Positions 38,606 through 47,785 of a stretch of 64,000 nucleotides of DNA are shown one piece after another. The first letter of the stretch is position 1, and every line of letters starts with the position of its first letter. The stretch comes from CAWJTV01 sp963845695 (GTDB taxonomy: Bacteria > Planctomycetota > Planctomycetia > Isosphaerales > Isosphaeraceae), in the NCBI GenBank assembly GCA_963845695.1, contig CAWJTQ010000025.1, positions 1 through 64,000 of the forward strand. The letters run 5' to 3'. The notes beneath the pieces were generated by a model, which saw only the letters and a list, made by a program, of their open reading frames with translations, was not told where the DNA came from and made no database searches. The position numbers and the translations under genes were made by a program.

Positions 38606-39505
38606 TCAGGGGAACCTGCCAGCATAACAGCGGACGCGCTCACCGTGCTCGGCCAGTAGAGTATATTCGGAAGCGGCCAGCGGCCCACTTGCTTGCAGGA
38701 CCTTGAGGTCTTCATCCAATTCGGCCCGACTGGAGGGAGCCGCCAGAGCCACGGCGACCGAGGCCGACTGGAGCACGAATCGGTACCAGTCGGGTGCGCT
38801 CGGGACGCGAAACTCGGGCGGGTCGTCGGGCGTCGGCTGGAGCAGGGCACCCCATCGCAACGCCGTGTAGGCGATCACCGGGATGCCGATCGCATCGGTA
38901 ACAGGGAAGACTTCGCGCTCGGCGCCGCGGTGGGCCGCGTTGTATCGGATCATCAGAGTGTCGAGGAGTCCGCTCCGCGCCATCTCGGCCGCGAGGGCCC
39001 GCTGATGGCTCGTGACCCCAAGCGATCGGACGATTCCATCCTGCTTCGCGGCCTGGCAATAAGTCAAAGCTCCTCCCGGTGCGGTCAGGGCTCGCCATTC
39101 CGCCGCCCGTTCCACGTAATAGAACGTCAAGACGTCGATGTAATCGGTGCCGAGTGTGGCCAGGATCGATCGGAGCTCTTCGGCCGCGTCGGCCGCGGTG
39201 CGGGCGCCGAACTGGACGCAGACGACGATCGATTCGCGCCGCGAGCCCAGTGCAGCGATGGTGTCGCTGATCGCGTCAGCGCCACCAGGAGTGTCGGCTT
39301 CGCCGGGCCAGTTCAGGAAGTTCACGCCTCGCTCGATGGCGTGGATCACGTCGTCAGGCGCAAGCCCGGATCGGTCGCCCCGCGAAGCCAGCCCGAGCCG
39401 GCAGACCGGTTTGCCGAACGCCGTCGCCGGGCCGATCAGGAAGGGGGACAATTCCGTCGGAGGAGCGGCCGTATCGTGGAGCGTTGTGGTGCGTGTGATC
39501 GTCAC
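38606..39505 (-). CDS. Aldo/keto-reductase-like TIM-barrel protein with degenerate active site
   Basis: From GTG 39505 (start uncertain, longer versions are open) the product shows the AKR order of elements: IGPATAFGKPVCRLGLASRG, a HAIERGVNFLNWPGEADTPG strand, VQFGARTAADAAEELRSILA, TLGTDYIDVLTFYYVE, DGIVRSLGVTSHQRALAAEM and LDTLMIRYNAAHRGAE, and IPVIAYTALRWGALL. In typical AKRs the second element reads GxxxxDTAxxYG with catalytic Asp and Tyr; here it is GVNFLNWPGEAD, lacking both. The catalytic His region reads FYYVE, without the usual HxxD. It may be a non-catalytic or divergent member. About 300 residues, cytoplasmic. Confidence 0.7.
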   Translation of the reverse strand: MTITRTTTLHDTAAPPTELSPFLIGPATAFGKPVCRLGLASRGDRSGLAPDDVIHAIERGVNFLNWPGEADTPGGADAISDTIAALGSRRESIVVCVQFGARTAADAAEELRSILATLGTDYIDVLTFYYVERAAEWRALTAPGGALTYCQAAKQDGIVRSLGVTSHQRALAAEMARSGLLDTLMIRYNAAHRGAEREVFPVTDAIGIPVIAYTALRWGALLQPTPDDPPEFRVPSAPDWYRFVLQSASVAVALAAPSSRAELDEDLKVLQASGPLAASEYTLLAEHGERVRCYAGRFP

Positions 39506-39800
39506 GACCGTTGTTCTCTCCTCTCTTCCGCTGGCCGAGTCGCTCGGATTGTGGCAGGCTGCGGCTCTCGATTGAGTCGCGAACCGGACGTTTGGGACGG
39601 CCTCGGCAGTGTATCCCGGTAATTCGTAAGACTGAATCCCCAACTGGGTCATCTCCAACACGCCGCCGATCGGGCGCTGGGGATCTCCCCTTGGTGTGGT
39701 CCCAACTTGCCCAGGGCGGCGTCTCCAACCATAATGACCTGGGCTCGGGCGATTGAGGTCCCCTGACGAACACATCTCGCTCGATTTCGCGGAGAACCCT

Positions 39801-40817
39801 ATGGCGGCACAATCACGACGAGACGCCGCCTCAGCAAAACCAGGGCGCTCCTCTGAGCTCGCATGGACCAAGTTGACGAGGGGCGATCTGGAGAGCTGGG
39901 CGGGGGTCCGGAGCGTCACCCGTGGGCGATCGTATCAGCGGCAGGGCCGGGTGAAAGACCTCCGGATCTCGAAAGCCGGGGAGCTGCTGGCGACGGTGGT
40001 CGGCGGCGACCGCTCTACGGTCCGGGTCACGCACACGCCGGAGAGTCCACGTGCACCTCTCAGATCGAGCTGTACTTGTCCCGTAGGCCACAACGGATGC
40101 AAACACGCCGTGGCCGCCGTGGCCGAGTATCTCCAGGTCATCGCCGACGGGCGAGAGATTCCCGTGGCCGCCGATGAGGATCGGCGGTGGGCGAAGTTCA
40201 GCGAGATCGCCGCGGAATCTGACCACGATGGAGATGACGAGGAGGTCGATGACGACGAGTCGGATGACGACGAATCCGATGAGGCGTCCGTCAATAAACC
40301 GAGCACCGCCAGGAAATCCGCGACAAAGCCCGGAGCGACGGCTTCGGTGAACTGGAACCGGAAAATCGAGCAGGAGATCCGGAAGAAGTCCCGCGAGGAA
40401 CTCGCCGATCTGGTCTGGTCGATGACGCAACGGTTCCCCGAGGTTTATCAGGAGTTCCGCGAACGGATCGCTCTGCGAGAGGGGGATGTCGACCGTCTGG
40501 TCGCGGAAGCGCGCGACGAGATCCGGAAGGTCACGTCCGAGCGGGCGTGGCGTGGCGCCTGGAGCGGTGGAGACTCTACCCCGAACTACAGCCGGATCCG
40601 CCATCGCCTCGATCGCATCCTCGAGCTAGGGCAGGCTGACGATGTCGTTTCTCTGGGGCGCGAGGTCCTCGAGCACGGGCTGCGGCAGCTCGGAGAATCC
40701 GAAGACGTAGACGAATTGGCGGGCGAGCTGAGCCGTTGCCTGCCGGTCGTGTTCGAGGCCGTCGCGCGTTCGAGCCTGAGCGGTCCCGAGCGGCTGCTGT
40801 TCACGAAGGTGTTCTGA
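39801..40817 (+). CDS. SWIM zinc-finger protein
   Basis: ATG 39801 is preceded by GGAG at 39791. Residues 15-100 contain LTRGDLESWAGVRSVTRGRS, then a SWIM motif SCTCPVGHNGCKHAVAAVAE (CxC...CxH, about residues 92-107). An acidic stretch follows (DDEEVDDDESDDDESDE, about 150-170), then a helical part (REELADLVWSMTQRFPEVYQ and ALREGDVDRLVAEARDEIRK). SWIM domains bind DNA or protein. Full-length SWIM proteins of this type are about 550-650 residues; the frame here stops after LSGPERLLFTKVF at 40817, giving 338 residues, so the C-terminal half is missing or lies beyond a frame change. The following sequence has no clear SWIM continuation. Confidence 0.75.
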   Translation: MAAQSRRDAASAKPGRSSELAWTKLTRGDLESWAGVRSVTRGRSYQRQGRVKDLRISKAGELLATVVGGDRSTVRVTHTPESPRAPLRSSCTCPVGHNGCKHAVAAVAEYLQVIADGREIPVAADEDRRWAKFSEIAAESDHDGDDEEVDDDESDDDESDEASVNKPSTARKSATKPGATASVNWNRKIEQEIRKKSREELADLVWSMTQRFPEVYQEFRERIALREGDVDRLVAEARDEIRKVTSERAWRGAWSGGDSTPNYSRIRHRLDRILELGQADDVVSLGREVLEHGLRQLGESEDVDELAGELSRCLPVVFEAVARSSLSGPERLLFTKVF

Positions 40818-41168
40818 TCCGCGACCAGAGGTATTCCAGAGCCTGAACGTACTGGCGCAGGTGCCGGGTTCGTGGCTGTCCTCGATATGGCGATGGACCA
40901 GCGGGGCCAGCAGCGCCGCCATTTCAGAGGCGGGCCGGCCCGTCTGTTCCTGAAGGTCCCGGATCAGCCGGCCGATCGCGCGACCGCCCGTGTCCAGGGG
41001 ATGGGACTTCCGCGCGCCGGACGCCTCACCCGGGAACCGAATCGGCTCGAGCTGGTCATTGCGGATACGCTGGAAGTCCAGCGCAGCGGCTTCACAGAGA
41101 GCCCGATCGAGGTTCGATGCCAGATCGGGGTGATACGTCCTCAGGTCGAGTTCGGTGACCGAGGGCAT
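40802..41168 (-). CDS. Hypothetical protein, probably one frame break
   Basis: On the minus strand from ATG 41168: MPSVTELDLRTYHPDLASNL, DRALCEAAALDFQRIRNDQL, TGGRAIGRLIRDLQEQTGRP and ASEMAALLAPLVHRHIEDS. A shift of frame near 40865 gives RHLRQYVQALEYLWSRIRTP before TGA 40802. The helical composition looks genuine and differs from shadow translations. The gene would be convergent with, and slightly overlap, the SWIM gene. A longer N-terminus to 41396 is open. No family recognised; the plus-strand frame here is less convincing but not excluded. Confidence 0.4.
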
Positions 41169-41485
41169 CGCCTCCTCGTTCACCCCGGGTTTCCCCGGGT
41201 TCATCCGTCCGCTCAGAAATGGCCCACACCCGACGACCTGATTCCACTCCTGGATCGGGGCGGCGGTTATGGCTCGGCGCCGAGCCCCTATCTGAATGTC
41301 TTGCTGGAGATGGCGATTGCCGACAATCGCTCGGATGAGGTGCTCCGCCGCGGTCGAATAAACGACCCTCTCGTAACGAATGGCTTGCTGGTCCATAATG
41401 CAATCTGAATTCCCCCAGTGCCTCCGACCGCGCCACGGATTATGGAGGTCGTCCCGATCGGGTCCCCTGCTTGAGCGAACGAGCG

Positions 41486-44435
41486 ATGCTGATCTACAAG
41501 AAAACCTCGACGCTGGCCGTGCGGCATGTGATTGATCCGCACGTCATGGGCACCATGGCCGAGGTGGTCATCAAGGATGGCGCCAGAGCCATGGGTCGTT
41601 TCGCCGAGGAGGCCGGCAGCAAGATCGCGGGCGACTGAGTCAAGAAGGTGGCCGAGAACGTTCGGAGCCGCTTCACCGACCATAGCGAGCGATTGACCGA
41701 AGCCCTCGCGCTGTCCAACGAGAGGGCGTGGAAGACGATCGAGATCGCCCTGGGCAGGCAGGGGTTCTGGGACCGGTTCGCGTCGGCCGAGGACAAGGCC
41801 CTCCGCGATCAGGTGAAGGCGTTCCTCGAATCCGCCCTGGCGGAAGACGATGCGGACTTCTTGACCACCTGTCTGAAGGAGTTGCGCCAGGCCAGGGCAA
41901 AAGGTCACCTGACGGTGAGCGACGAGTTCCGGCCGGAGAGCTTGGCCGAGGAAGTCGGACCTTTTGCCCGATTCGACGATCCCGAGGCATTACTGGCCGC
42001 CGAGTGCGCCGTGGTCGAGGAGGTCGCCCGTGAGTTCCAGCGATTGGGCTATCGCCACCTCGGGCGGCTGCTGGCGGTAACGCCCACGCGAGGCCAGCCC
42101 CTGCTGGCGATGGCCGTCCAGTATTACTTCCGCCGCGCCGTGGGCGAAGACCCGGTCCTGGCCCGGGAACTGAGCTGGGCCAAGATGGTCGGGATCGACC
42201 GGCGCGTCCAGGAGGGATTCGCATTCCTGGCCGTGGTCCAGGAGCGGAACGTCCGGGTCTTGGAGGAAGTCCTGGAAGGTCTGGCCCGTCGGGAAGTCGC
42301 TGCCATTGAGACCCGCAACGCCGTGTTGAAGCTGCATGAGGACATGCGCGGGCTGACGGATCAGTTCAAGCTGCTGCGCCGGGAGCTGACGTCCGGCCAC
42401 AGCGTCTCCTATCGCGACGAGCACGAGCGGGAGCTGATCGAGGCCGTCAAGCGGCGATATCCGCGCTGAGTGACGACCAGCGGCGGCGATTCCCCCAGCT
42501 CGGGCTCGACCTGAGCCGCCTGGAGATCGTGGCGGGCGATTTCGAAGACGCCCTCGGCGAGGCCCGCTTGGCGGCCCAGCACCTCGCCGAGCCGGCATCA
42601 AAGGCCGAGGCCCACCATGCCGCCTACCGGGCCGCGCTCGAGTTGAAGTCCTGGGATGAGGCCCTCGATGAGTTGCAACATGCGGTGACCGCTGACGGCC
42701 GGTTCGCCGTCTGGCCCTCGACCCGGTACCAGGTCGAGCGGATCCTGGGCGCCGGAGCGTTCGGAGTCGCGTTTCTCTGCCATGACACCTACGTGAAGCG
42801 CCGGGTCGTCATCAAGACGTTCGAACCCGCCGGTATCGACAGGGATCCCGTCACGATTTTTCAGGAAGCCCAGATCCTGGACAGCTTGCAACATCCCGGG
42901 ATCATTCGCCTGCTCGGCTGCGGGTACGTCGATGAAAGAGGGAAGCAGCGCCCCTACCTCGAGATCGAGCACTTCTCCGACAGCCTTACCCTGGAAGATC
43001 ACGTCCACCGGCACGGACCGCTCACCGTGGACGACCTTCTGCTGGTCGCTATCCCGATGGCGGAAGCTCTCAAGGCGGCACAGGAAGCGGGCGTGCTCCA
43101 CCGCGACGTGAAGCCGGGCAACTTGCTCATCCGCAAGACGCCGCGCGGCTGGGAGGTCAAGGTCATCGACTTCGGCCTGTCGCTGCGCCGGAGCCTCGTC
43201 CAGGCCTCGCAGGCTCGGGCGGCCAGCCAGGGCCGGTCGATGGTCGGCAGCGCCGTCGCGGGCACGCTCCACTACGCAGCCCCCGAGCAACTGGATCCGC
43301 TTCGGTGGAAGGAAGTCGGTCCGCATTCCGATGTCTTCGGCTTCGGGCGGACATGTCTGTTCGCGCTTTTCAAGACAACACAGCCCCGCGCCAAATCCAT
43401 CCGAGCCCTGCCGGAACCTTGGCCCGACCTGCTGGACGATTGCTGCGATCTGGAGATCGGCTCGCGTCCCAGGGACTTCGCCGCTGTGCTTGAACGGTTG
43501 AAGCCCAACAAGAAACCGCCTCCACCTCCTCCGCCGCCCCCACCTCCATCGGACCGATTCACCAACACCCTGGGCATGACGATGCAACGCATCGAGCCCG
43601 GCGAGTTCCTCATGGGCTCGACCAAGGCCCAGATCGACACGCTGGTGAAGCAGTTTCCCGGTTCCGAGGGCGGGTGGCTCGACGCCGAGCAGCCGCAGCA
43701 TCCGGTCAAGATCACGCGGCCGTTCTACCTGGCAGCGCATGCCGTCACGGTGGGACAGTTCCGCCGGTTCGTTGAGAGTAGTGGTTACAAGACCGAAGCG
43801 GAGCAAGGAGATCGCGGAAGCTATGGCTGGGACGGAAAAGAGTGGAAGCTCGACCCCAAGATAAACTGGAAGACCCCGGGATTCGCTCAGGGGAATGATC
43901 ACCCGGTCGTCTGCGTGAGTTACAACGACGCCTTGGCGTTCCTCGGCTGGCTCAACGAGCAGGAAACGGAGAAAAAGCGCGGCTACTGCTTGCCGACCGA
44001 GGCGGAGTGGGAGTATGCTTGCCGGGCCGGCACGGGGGGCATTTACGGGGGTAGCGACGACCCCGAAAGCCTGGTTCGCATCGCCAACGTCGCTGATGCG
44101 TCGTACAAGAAGCAGTTCCCGAATTCAACATGCATTCGGGGGGACGATGGGTTTGTGTACACGGCACCGGTGGGCTCGTTCGAGCCCAACGCCTGGCACT
44201 TGTACGATATGATCGGCAACGTCTGGGAATGGTGCGACGACGGGTATGACCCGAAGTTCTATCAGTCGTCGCCGAAAGAGGATCCCGCGGCCCCGTGGAG
44301 GCCTCGTCCCGTGTGTTCCGGGGCGGTAGCTGGTACTTCGACCCCTGGTACTGCCGCCCGGCGACCCGCAACAGGAACTTGCCGGAGTTCCGGACCAACT
44401 CCCTCGGGTTCCGCGTGGCCGCAGCCCAGGAATAG
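41486..44435 (+). CDS. Serine/threonine kinase fused to SUMF/FGE domain (frame breaks and one in-frame stop)
   Basis: I read one gene of about 980 residues. N-terminal helical region from ATG 41486 (MLIYKKTSTLAVRHVIDPHV), interrupted by TGA at 41636-41638 in the same frame, then VAENVRSRFTDHSERLTEAL to ELIEAVKRRYP. One base is missing near 42465, after which ALSDDQRRRFPQLGLDLSRL continues. Kinase domain: RILGAGAFGVAFLCH (G-loop), VVIKTF (Lys), LHRDVKPGNLL (catalytic loop), VIDFGLS (metal loop) and YAAPEQ. A proline run (about 43515-43550) links to the SUMF domain: TNTLGMTMQRIEPGEFLMGS, YLAAHAVTVGQFRRFV, LPTEAEWEYACRAGT and IGNVWEWCDDGY. A last shift near 44295 restores VFRGGSWYFDPWYCRPATRN and LGFRVAAAQE. 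Such kinase-SUMF fusions are typical of planctomycetes; the SUMF part is probably a sensor or lectin-like module. Confidence 0.8.
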
Positions 44436-44951
44436 GGTCAAGCAAGTATGAGATCTGTTTAGGCCAGTGCCCTGGAGTGTAGGCCGCGACGGGGTCGGAG
44501 CGGAGCCGACCCGCACTGAGCCGGAGCGGAAGGGCTAAACAAGAACCCGGGCGAACGAAGACTCGAACCCCCGTCTGGTAGCGATGGCGAAGGCTCGTGG
44601 TGGTGCTATGGCCTCACGAACGCCGTTTCCCCAGTCCGTGCTCAAGTCCCAACGTGCCATTCGGGTCGGACCAGGTTACTGGTGTCCCGCGATGGTCAGG
44701 TGCAACGAACGTCTGGCCGTCGATCCTTTAGGACGGCTATCAGCGCGGAGACGTGGAACGGCTGATGACGCAGAGAAGATGCCTTTCGAGGGTCTGATGT
44801 CTAAATAGTCAATATCCCCATCGAATCAACAAAACCTGATAAGTCGAGCAAGGAATTAAGTCAAGTCTGCGGTGTGAAGCCTGGATTAGTGACGAGCGTT
44901 GTCAAGTTCACGGGGTGAGTCTGGAGGGGCGCCGGTAAGACGATTGTCGGC
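44436..44951. other. Intergenic region with large palindrome
   Basis: 44455-44541 is bounded by tgtttaggcc and gggctaaaca and has a core gggtcggagcggagccgaccc, so it can form a long hairpin just after the kinase-SUMF gene, possibly a terminator or palindromic element. No gene is convincing in the rest. Confidence 0.45.
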
Positions 44952-45584
44952 GTGGACATCGTGAGACTTTCTTTCTTCTCCCTTTTGATGATGCCAGCAT
45001 CCGTCTTCGTGGGCGCTGAAGTGTGCCGGGCCGGCTACCCCAAGGCCGGCATGGCCTTCTTCATCGCGTGCGTTGGCTTCTATGTCCTTCACCTTGTATC
45101 TTCCTACCGGCCGAACCTTCGGCTCTGTTCCCGACGGGGCCCTCAGACGGAATCAATCACTGCGATCAACGGCCTGCCTCTTCCGGCTGACCTGATTGCC
45201 CTGAACAGGGCCGGGCGGTGGAAGCGACCGACGGATCGGTGGCGGGTCGATCGGCTGTTCCCATCAGAACCCGGAGTACGGTTGGAACCCACCCTCTATT
45301 CCCTCGATTACATGCCTTTTGAGAATCAACACTGGTTGAATGAGCGAGACCCGATGTTCCTCGGCGCGCCGGACGATGACCACCCGCCGGGCGACATCGA
45401 CCCGAAACTCTCGGTGCTGGTCGGAGACCTGGGCCACGGGTCCGATCAGCCGATTGCTCTGGACTACCGGTTGTCGATGGACCAGCCCCGAGTCCTGACG
45501 CTGGATTACACGAGAAGCCATCAGACCCGCTGGGTTGAGATCGCCCCGAACATTCGGACATTCGCCGAGTTGATGGGGTTGTAG
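44952..45584 (+). CDS. Membrane-anchored SUKH (SMI1/KNR4)-like protein
   Basis: GTG 44952. The N-terminus has two hydrophobic segments: LSFFSLLMMPASVFVGAEVC (about 6-25) and AGMAFFIACVGFYVLHLVSS (about 33-52). The soluble part begins near LPADLIALNRAGRWKRPTDR and contains YSLDYMPFENQHWLNERDP, LSVLVGDLGHGSDQPIALDY and RVLTLDYTRSHQTRWVEIAP, ending TFAELMGL. The GDLGxGSDxPIALDYR block, with the following strand and terminal F..LGL helix, resembles SUKH-fold proteins, many of which are toxin immunity proteins. I infer the fold only from pattern. Intact, 210 residues. Confidence 0.6.
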   Translation: MDIVRLSFFSLLMMPASVFVGAEVCRAGYPKAGMAFFIACVGFYVLHLVSSYRPNLRLCSRRGPQTESITAINGLPLPADLIALNRAGRWKRPTDRWRVDRLFPSEPGVRLEPTLYSLDYMPFENQHWLNERDPMFLGAPDDDHPPGDIDPKLSVLVGDLGHGSDQPIALDYRLSMDQPRVLTLDYTRSHQTRWVEIAPNIRTFAELMGL

Positions 45585-45618
45585 AGCCCCCGGAATCGTT
45601 GATACGTCTCGAGTAGAG

Positions 45619-46113
45619 TTGCGCGGAGAGTCGGGCGGACGATGCGGGGATGTGGAACGGGTGATTCCGAAGTCATGGTTGACCGCTTCGCCGACGAGGG
45701 ATCGAATCGTGGTAACCCAAACACGGGGAGGATTGCGTCCGTTTGTTTTCCTGTTCGGTCTGGGGCGTCTCCTTCTCGTGCCGTTGGCCTCCGCTGTTTG
45801 CTTCGCCGCTGCGAGGTGGTGGGGAGCGGCCGGCGTTTCCGCGTTCGTGATCGTGGTTGTCGCCGTGGTCTCCGTGAGACTGCGTCGCCTCGGCCCCCTC
45901 GTTCTCCTGGGGTGTTACGTCGCGAGTTACGCGTTCCTGATCGAACAAGACCCATCCGGTGGTACCTTCGCCCGGACCTACGATCAGATTCGGTCAAAGT
46001 ACCTCGTCTGCGACCGCTCTTGCCAGGTTCTGTACCGGCCTCTCGAGGTGATCGACAGAGAGGTTCGATCGAACTACTGGCTGCTTCAGTTGTGTCTGGT
46101 AACATGTGCGTAA
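45619..46113 (+). CDS. Small membrane protein of unknown function
   Basis: Open from TTG 45619; GTG 45709 may be the real start. Two or three hydrophobic segments follow (PFVFLFGLGRLLLVPLASAV, SAFVIVVVAVVSVRL, LGPLVLLGCYVASYAFL), then a C-terminal soluble stretch FARTYDQIRSKYLVCDRSCQ and a hydrophobic end. The paired cysteines CDRSC and CLVTC are conspicuous. No family recognised; real gene likely but start unsure. Confidence 0.45.
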   Translation: MRGESGGRCGDVERVIPKSWLTASPTRDRIVVTQTRGGLRPFVFLFGLGRLLLVPLASAVCFAAARWWGAAGVSAFVIVVVAVVSVRLRRLGPLVLLGCYVASYAFLIEQDPSGGTFARTYDQIRSKYLVCDRSCQVLYRPLEVIDREVRSNYWLLQLCLVTCA

Positions 46114-46259
46114 TCCGATTCGGCCGTCCGGAGGTTCTATCCGCATCCTGATCCATTTGGTGAGCCTCGTCATTCGTCGTCGGCAAGTCACAAGATTCGC
46201 GGGAGTTTCCCTCTCTTTTTCCAAGGGCCGGTCCGCTCGGTTGGACCGATCAATCCCAG

Positions 46260-46511
46260 ATGCGTACCGCACGAACGCACACTTGCCGGCTCCTCGTAGT
46301 GGCGTCGCTGGTCGCCACGGCCTGCCAACCGTCGGTGAGGCTCCCCGAGGCGGACCGGGGAGTCGCCGGGGCGATAACCGCCAACGTGAGCCGGTGCCTC
46401 CCGAAGGGGTGGCGACTCGATGCGATCTCACAGGCCGTACCCTTCCCCGAGGGCGAGCCGGGCCTCTTCCCCACCACAGACATCGCGGTTCTGGCGTGGA
46501 GGGCGGCGTGA
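46260..46511 (+). CDS. Small lipoprotein
   Basis: ATG 46260 encodes MRTARTHTCRLLVVASLVAT followed by AC, a lipobox (VATAC), then an 60-residue part GAITANVSRCLPKGWRLDAI and PFPEGEPGLFPTTDIAVLAW. Likely an exported lipoprotein. It may originally have continued into the next small gene; the last residues WRAA come just before a plausible alternative frame. Confidence 0.5.
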   Translation: MRTARTHTCRLLVVASLVATACQPSVRLPEADRGVAGAITANVSRCLPKGWRLDAISQAVPFPEGEPGLFPTTDIAVLAWRAA

Positions 46512-46538
46512 AGATGATCGCCCCTTGATGGTGGTCGA

Positions 46539-46868
46539 GTGCCTGGTGCTCAAGCGATACGAAGACCCTCGGCGGCCCGTCGCTGGGTCTTGGCGTCTTT
46601 GTTCCAGGTCTCCCGGGGTGAGTGGGCCCTGGGCCAGGAGCAATACAGGATGCCGGCCCAAGGAGGCAGGCCGGGTTATTGTCTCTGGGTCTACCACTGC
46701 CGGACCTATCGGTCTTGCCCGAAGAACGAGCAAATGTATGCGTTCATGGACGAGTTCGATTGCGGGGTGACGCCCAAAGCGGGATGGCGATTGGTCAAGG
46801 GCTGGGTCTGTACCGACACCTGGCGAGCCGTGATCGGTCAAGAGCCGACGCGGTTCTTCCCTCCGTGA
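46539..46868 (+). CDS. Short hypothetical protein, possibly continuation of the lipoprotein gene
   Basis: A 109-residue frame. The N-terminal third is basic and may not be natural; the rest, YCLWVYHCRTYRSCPKNEQM and DEFDCGVTPKAGWRLVKGWV, has a regular spacing of Cys and Trp typical of a small folded exported domain. It may belong with the lipoprotein upstream through a frame change near 46515. No known family. Confidence 0.35.
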   Translation: MPGAQAIRRPSAARRWVLASLFQVSRGEWALGQEQYRMPAQGGRPGYCLWVYHCRTYRSCPKNEQMYAFMDEFDCGVTPKAGWRLVKGWVCTDTWRAVIGQEPTRFFPP

Positions 46869-46956
46869 GGGTGGCCAGTCGAATCGATCGCTTCAGCGGC
46901 ACCGAATCGCCGCGAAAAACGAAACGGATAAATGATCAACGATCTCTTACCGACGA

Positions 46957-47531
46957 GTGCGTTTTGCGGCGTTCGAGAGAGACGATGCTCCGCCGTTGTC
47001 CAGGATGAGCGAAGTGAATGGAGGGGTGCCGACCACCGTCTGGGCCCCGGGTCAGCCCAGCGTGGCCGTGGAAACGACTTTACCTGATTACGACGAGTAC
47101 GAGGTCCGGATCTTCGATGTGAGTGCCGGCGGCACCTGGTCGCGGCCATCGAGATCGTCAGTCCGGCGAACAAGGATCGACCGGAACATCGATATGTCTT
47201 TGTCGCCCAGTGTGCGGCGCTGCTCCAGAAAGGCGTGTCGGTCAGCATCGTCGATCTGGTGACGGTTAAGCACTTCAACCTTTACTTCGAACTGTTGGCC
47301 ATGATCGGCCATGCCGACCCGACGTTGGGTGATCCGCCTCCGGACCTCTACGCCGCCTCGTGTCGGTGGACCCGGCAAGGGAAACGAACGCTTTTGGAAG
47401 CGTGGTCCCGCGTTCTGACCCTGGAAGAACCGCTGCCGACGTTGCCGCTCTGGTTAAGCACAGACCTCGTGGTCCCGCTCAATCTGGAATCGAGCTACGA
47501 GCAAGCCTGTAGCGACTTAAGCATTACGTGA
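46957..47531 (+). pseudogene. DUF4058 family protein, N-terminally truncated and frame-broken
   Basis: Starting at GTG 46957: RFAAFERDDAPPLSR, GGVPTTVWAPGQPSVAVETT and YDEYEVRIFD, the second part of a DUF4058 protein. At about 47127 the frame changes and continues LVAAIEIVSPANKDRPEHRY, CAALLQKGVSVSIVDLVTVK, NLYFELLAMIGHADP and PLPTLPLWLSTDLVVPLNLE, ending SDLSIT at 47531. The first 70 or so residues usual for the family are absent upstream. DUF4058 proteins are common in planctomycetes and cyanobacteria and are of unknown function. Confidence 0.7.
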
Positions 47532-47785
47532 ATCCAAGCTTGGGGGTCACGAATCGGAAATGCCGGGAGACGGATTCCCAGAACCGAACCTGACAAAGCC
47601 TTGTCCCCAGGGTGCGCCCTCGGCGTAAAGACCCGGCATTCCCTGACCCCGACGATGTTCAACGCAGTGGAAGGGGGACCCCTCAGGACGGCTCGCCTAG
47701 TGTTCGGTCTTGTGAGCGCACGATTCTTTAACAATAATTTAACCGTGGGAGACGGAAGTTCTGCGACACGACGGATGAGATCGCC
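47532..47785. other. Intergenic region upstream of the DUF1549 gene
   Basis: Contains the motif ccccagggtgcgccctcgg at about 47606 that resembles the palindromic repeat at 31.9 kb. An AT-rich stretch (ctttaacaataatttaac, 47727-47745) lies 40 bp before the ATG at 47786 and is the likeliest promoter area. Confidence 0.4.

Noticed and set aside
40872..41408. Plus-strand open frame as the missing C-terminal half of the SWIM protein
   Set aside because: Only a short stretch near its end (LLEMAIADNRSDEVL) looks like a SWIM-protein repeat; most of the frame does not, and the minus-strand translation is more protein-like. Left undecided.
44290..44435. DGR variable region at the end of the SUMF domain
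   Set aside because: The ending has the right fold type, but no reverse transcriptase or template repeat is visible within the window, so no DGR is called.
44540..44600. tRNA-like sequence on the minus strand (gggggttcgagtcttcg)
   Set aside because: The T-loop-like GTTCGAGT is present but the flanking bases do not pair as a T-stem and no acceptor, D or anticodon arm can be built.
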